A stretch of DNA of 64,000 bases from positions 434,001 through 498,000 of the forward strand of contig NZ_JAICCF010000002.1 of the NCBI RefSeq assembly GCF_019492185.1. The letters are read 5' to 3'. Shown here one piece after another: positions 62,384 to 64,000 of the stretch. The position numbers and the translations under genes are program-made. Under the pieces are notes generated by a model. It saw only the letters and a program-made list of their open reading frames with translations. It did not search any database and had not been told where the DNA came from. The DNA comes from Chitinophaga rhizophila. Lineage in GTDB: Bacteria; Bacteroidota; Bacteroidia; Chitinophagales; Chitinophagaceae. Position 1 is the first letter of the stretch. Each line of letters opens with the position of its first letter.

Positions 62384-64000
62384 ATGACTGCACAACTTCC
62401 ATTCACTGCAGACCTGATCCAGGCCTTCGGCTGGGCGCTTCTGCACTCTTTCTGGCAGGCATTTTTCATCTTTGCCTGTCTGCGCCTTGTCTTATATCTG
62501 TGGCCGCAGGCGGGGGCCAGCATCAAATATAACTTGTCCTTTATTTCCCTGGCAGGTATTTTCAGCTGGTTTACTGTTACGCTATGGCAACAGATAGAAG
62601 GTGTAAGAAGAGTACATGCAGCCGCGCAGTTCATGATAGAAACGGGTATACGGCAATCTACAGCTGTAGAGGTACCGGTTATTTACAAAAGTCAGTCGCA
62701 ACTTACATCGTTGTTTCCCACTTTGGAGATGTGGTTTCCTGTACTAGTTGCCATCTACGTGGCCGGAGTGGCAGTGATGATCATCAAACTGACAGGTGAT
62801 CTGCTTCAGCTTCAACAGATCAAAAGGACGCAGGTATTTCCTATTGATGAAGCATGGGAGCATCATCTCCATAAACTGAAAAGTCAGCTACATATTCCAC
62901 GCCGCGTGAAATTGCTGATTTCCCAGTATATCCAGGTACCAGTAATGATAGGCTGTATAAGACCTGTAATACTTCTGCCGGTAGCCATGTTCAATAACCT
63001 TACTGCAGAACAGTTGGAGGCTATTTTATTGCACGAACTGGCACATATCAAACGCAATGATTATCTACTGAATATTTTCCAATCCATTGTTGAGACAATT
63101 CTCTTCTTTAACCCTTTTGTATGGTGGATCTCTAAAAACATCCGTCTGGAAAGAGAACACTGCTGCGACGATATTGTACTGAGACATCAGGTGCAACCGT
63201 TGCATTATGCCAAAGCCCTGGTCGCATTGGAAGAATACCGGTTAACAGTCAATGCACTAGCCATGGCCGCGGCAGATAACAAACAACATTTATTTCACCG
63301 CATCAAACGCATCATGGAAATGAAAACTAAAAATATTAATTATACTCAAAAGTTACTGGCAGTGATGATTATAGCTGTCGGCCTAGTATCCATTGCCTGG
63401 CTAAATCCCACAAATAAGGAAGAACAACCTGATAAAAGCACACCTGTAGCAGCGCCAGTTGCTTCGCCCATTGCACCAGCCAGCAGCACACCTATCGTGG
63501 CACATTTCATCAATGTAGCACATTATCTGACTGATACCGTTCCTGCCAGTGCAACCAACCGCCAGAGGGCTAAAGAAGAAGCTGCAAGAGCAAGTATGGA
63601 GGCAGCAGATGCAGGACTTGAAGCAGCTAAGAAGGCCATGGAAAATATTGACTGGAAGCAGATCAATGCAGAGATTTCCAATGCAATGAAGGAAGTTGAC
63701 TTCAAGAAGATCAACGAGGAAGTCAGTAAAGCCATGAAAGAGGTAAACTGGAACGAAATCAATACAGAAGTATCCAAAGCCCTCAAAGAAATTAACTGGG
63801 ACGAGATCAATAAGGAGATTAAGAAAGATCTGAAAAATACTAACGGCGAACTGGTTGATCCCCAAATAATACAGGAAAGTATCCGGATGGGTATGGAAGG
63901 TGCTAAAATAGCCTTATCTACCCTATCTTCTGAGGAAGTACGCGCCGAAATGCGCAAAGGTATGGAGGAGGCTAAAAAAGGTATGGAAGAAGCCAGAAAA
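62384..64000 (+). CDS. BlaR1-like M56 family metallopeptidase, runs off the window
   Basis: 539 residues are inside the window and no stop is reached. Start ATG at 62384. Several membrane helices (about 15-35, 45-65, 120-140, 225-250, 325-345) frame a zinc protease motif HELAHIKRND with H217, E218 and H221, then REHCCDDIVL, as in BlaR1/MecR1. Instead of the penicillin-binding sensor domain, the periplasmic C-terminal part is charged and helical with four 16-residue tandem repeats (about residues 422-485). So it probably senses something other than a beta-lactam and transmits to the repressor encoded just upstream. The part beyond 64000 is unseen. Confidence 0.88.
   Translation, partial: MTAQLPFTADLIQAFGWALLHSFWQAFFIFACLRLVLYLWPQAGASIKYNLSFISLAGIFSWFTVTLWQQIEGVRRVHAAAQFMIETGIRQSTAVEVPVIYKSQSQLTSLFPTLEMWFPVLVAIYVAGVAVMIIKLTGDLLQLQQIKRTQVFPIDEAWEHHLHKLKSQLHIPRRVKLLISQYIQVPVMIGCIRPVILLPVAMFNNLTAEQLEAILLHELAHIKRNDYLLNIFQSIVETILFFNPFVWWISKNIRLEREHCCDDIVLRHQVQPLHYAKALVALEEYRLTVNALAMAAADNKQHLFHRIKRIMEMKTKNINYTQKLLAVMIIAVGLVSIAWLNPTNKEEQPDKSTPVAAPVASPIAPASSTPIVAHFINVAHYLTDTVPASATNRQRAKEEAARASMEAADAGLEAAKKAMENIDWKQINAEISNAMKEVDFKKINEEVSKAMKEVNWNEINTEVSKALKEINWDEINKEIKKDLKNTNGELVDPQIIQESIRMGMEGAKIALSTLSSEEVRAEMRKGMEEAKKGMEEARK
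63647..63838 (+). repeat. Four in-frame 48-bp tandem repeats in the M56 gene
   Basis: Four 48-bp units begin at 63647, 63695, 63743 and 63791. The proteins read IDWKQINAEISNAMKE, VDFKKINEEVSKAMKE, VNWNEINTEVSKALKE and INWDEINKEIKKDLKN: an aromatic at position 3, the pair I-N at positions 6-7, and Lys15 throughout. They are consistent with an amphipathic helical rod. Confidence 0.9.

Noticed and set aside
63401..63957. Overlapping minus-strand frames with membrane-like sequence opposite the M56 gene
   Set aside because: They are antisense shadows of the 48-bp repeat region; periodicity and codon use belong to the plus strand.

Overview
The window reads as chromosomal DNA of a Bacteroidota bacterium, most likely a Chitinophaga-like member of the Chitinophagaceae. 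Supporting this are three TonB-linked receptors, two with SusD partners, an ECF sigma/FecR pair feeding an STN-type SusC, a one-protein hybrid two-component sensor, many lipoproteins, weak Shine-Dalgarno sequences and several TAnnTTTG-type promoters. No rRNA, tRNA, CRISPR array, insertion sequence or phage gene was seen.

Layout. 1-2.7 kb: a NudK-type NUDIX hydrolase diverges from nicotinate phosphoribosyltransferase (pncB), which is followed closely by an FRG-domain gene. 2.8-12.4 kb (minus strand): ECF sigma, FecR, STN-SusC, SusD and a large secreted metzincin-like metalloprotease, a Sus-like system whose enzyme is a protease and not a glycosidase. 12.5-18.1 kb: secreted GH130 and GH43-RICIN enzymes, an ADP-ribosylglycohydrolase, a glycine-rich repeat protein and a DinB-like protein.

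18.4-34.4 kb is a polysaccharide utilisation locus: a hybrid two-component regulator diverges from SusC, SusD, a SusE-like glycan-binding lipoprotein, GH53 endo-galactanase, a clan GH-A enzyme and a GH2 beta-galactosidase. The content predicts capture and breakdown of beta-1,4-galactan (pectic galactan/type I arabinogalactan). A surface-lipoprotein candidate and a second, convergent GH2 gene follow.

37-50 kb is mainly cell envelope: a class A beta-lactamase-like serine hydrolase, an M57 metalloprotease, a plsC acyltransferase, LptD, and an operon of N-acetylmuramoyl-L-alanine amidase, MlaD-type MCE protein and OstA/LptA-like protein. A decayed C-terminal piece of the NhaA Na+/H+ antiporter lies after it. 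50-61 kb: two paralogous small beta-barrel proteins, the NAD(P)HX repair enzyme Nnr, a membrane pyrophosphatase (hppA), an AraC regulator, and a TonB receptor with a DUF4249 lipoprotein and another small barrel protein. After about 850 bases without genes comes a BlaI-type repressor with a well-formed promoter and operator pair, then a BlaR1-like M56 metallopeptidase that runs off the window end and carries four 16-residue tandem repeats.

Repeated intergenic themes are strong bidirectional terminators between convergent genes and two long, branched inverted-repeat elements placed directly after stop codons. Functions are inferred from motifs read by eye; no database search was run.
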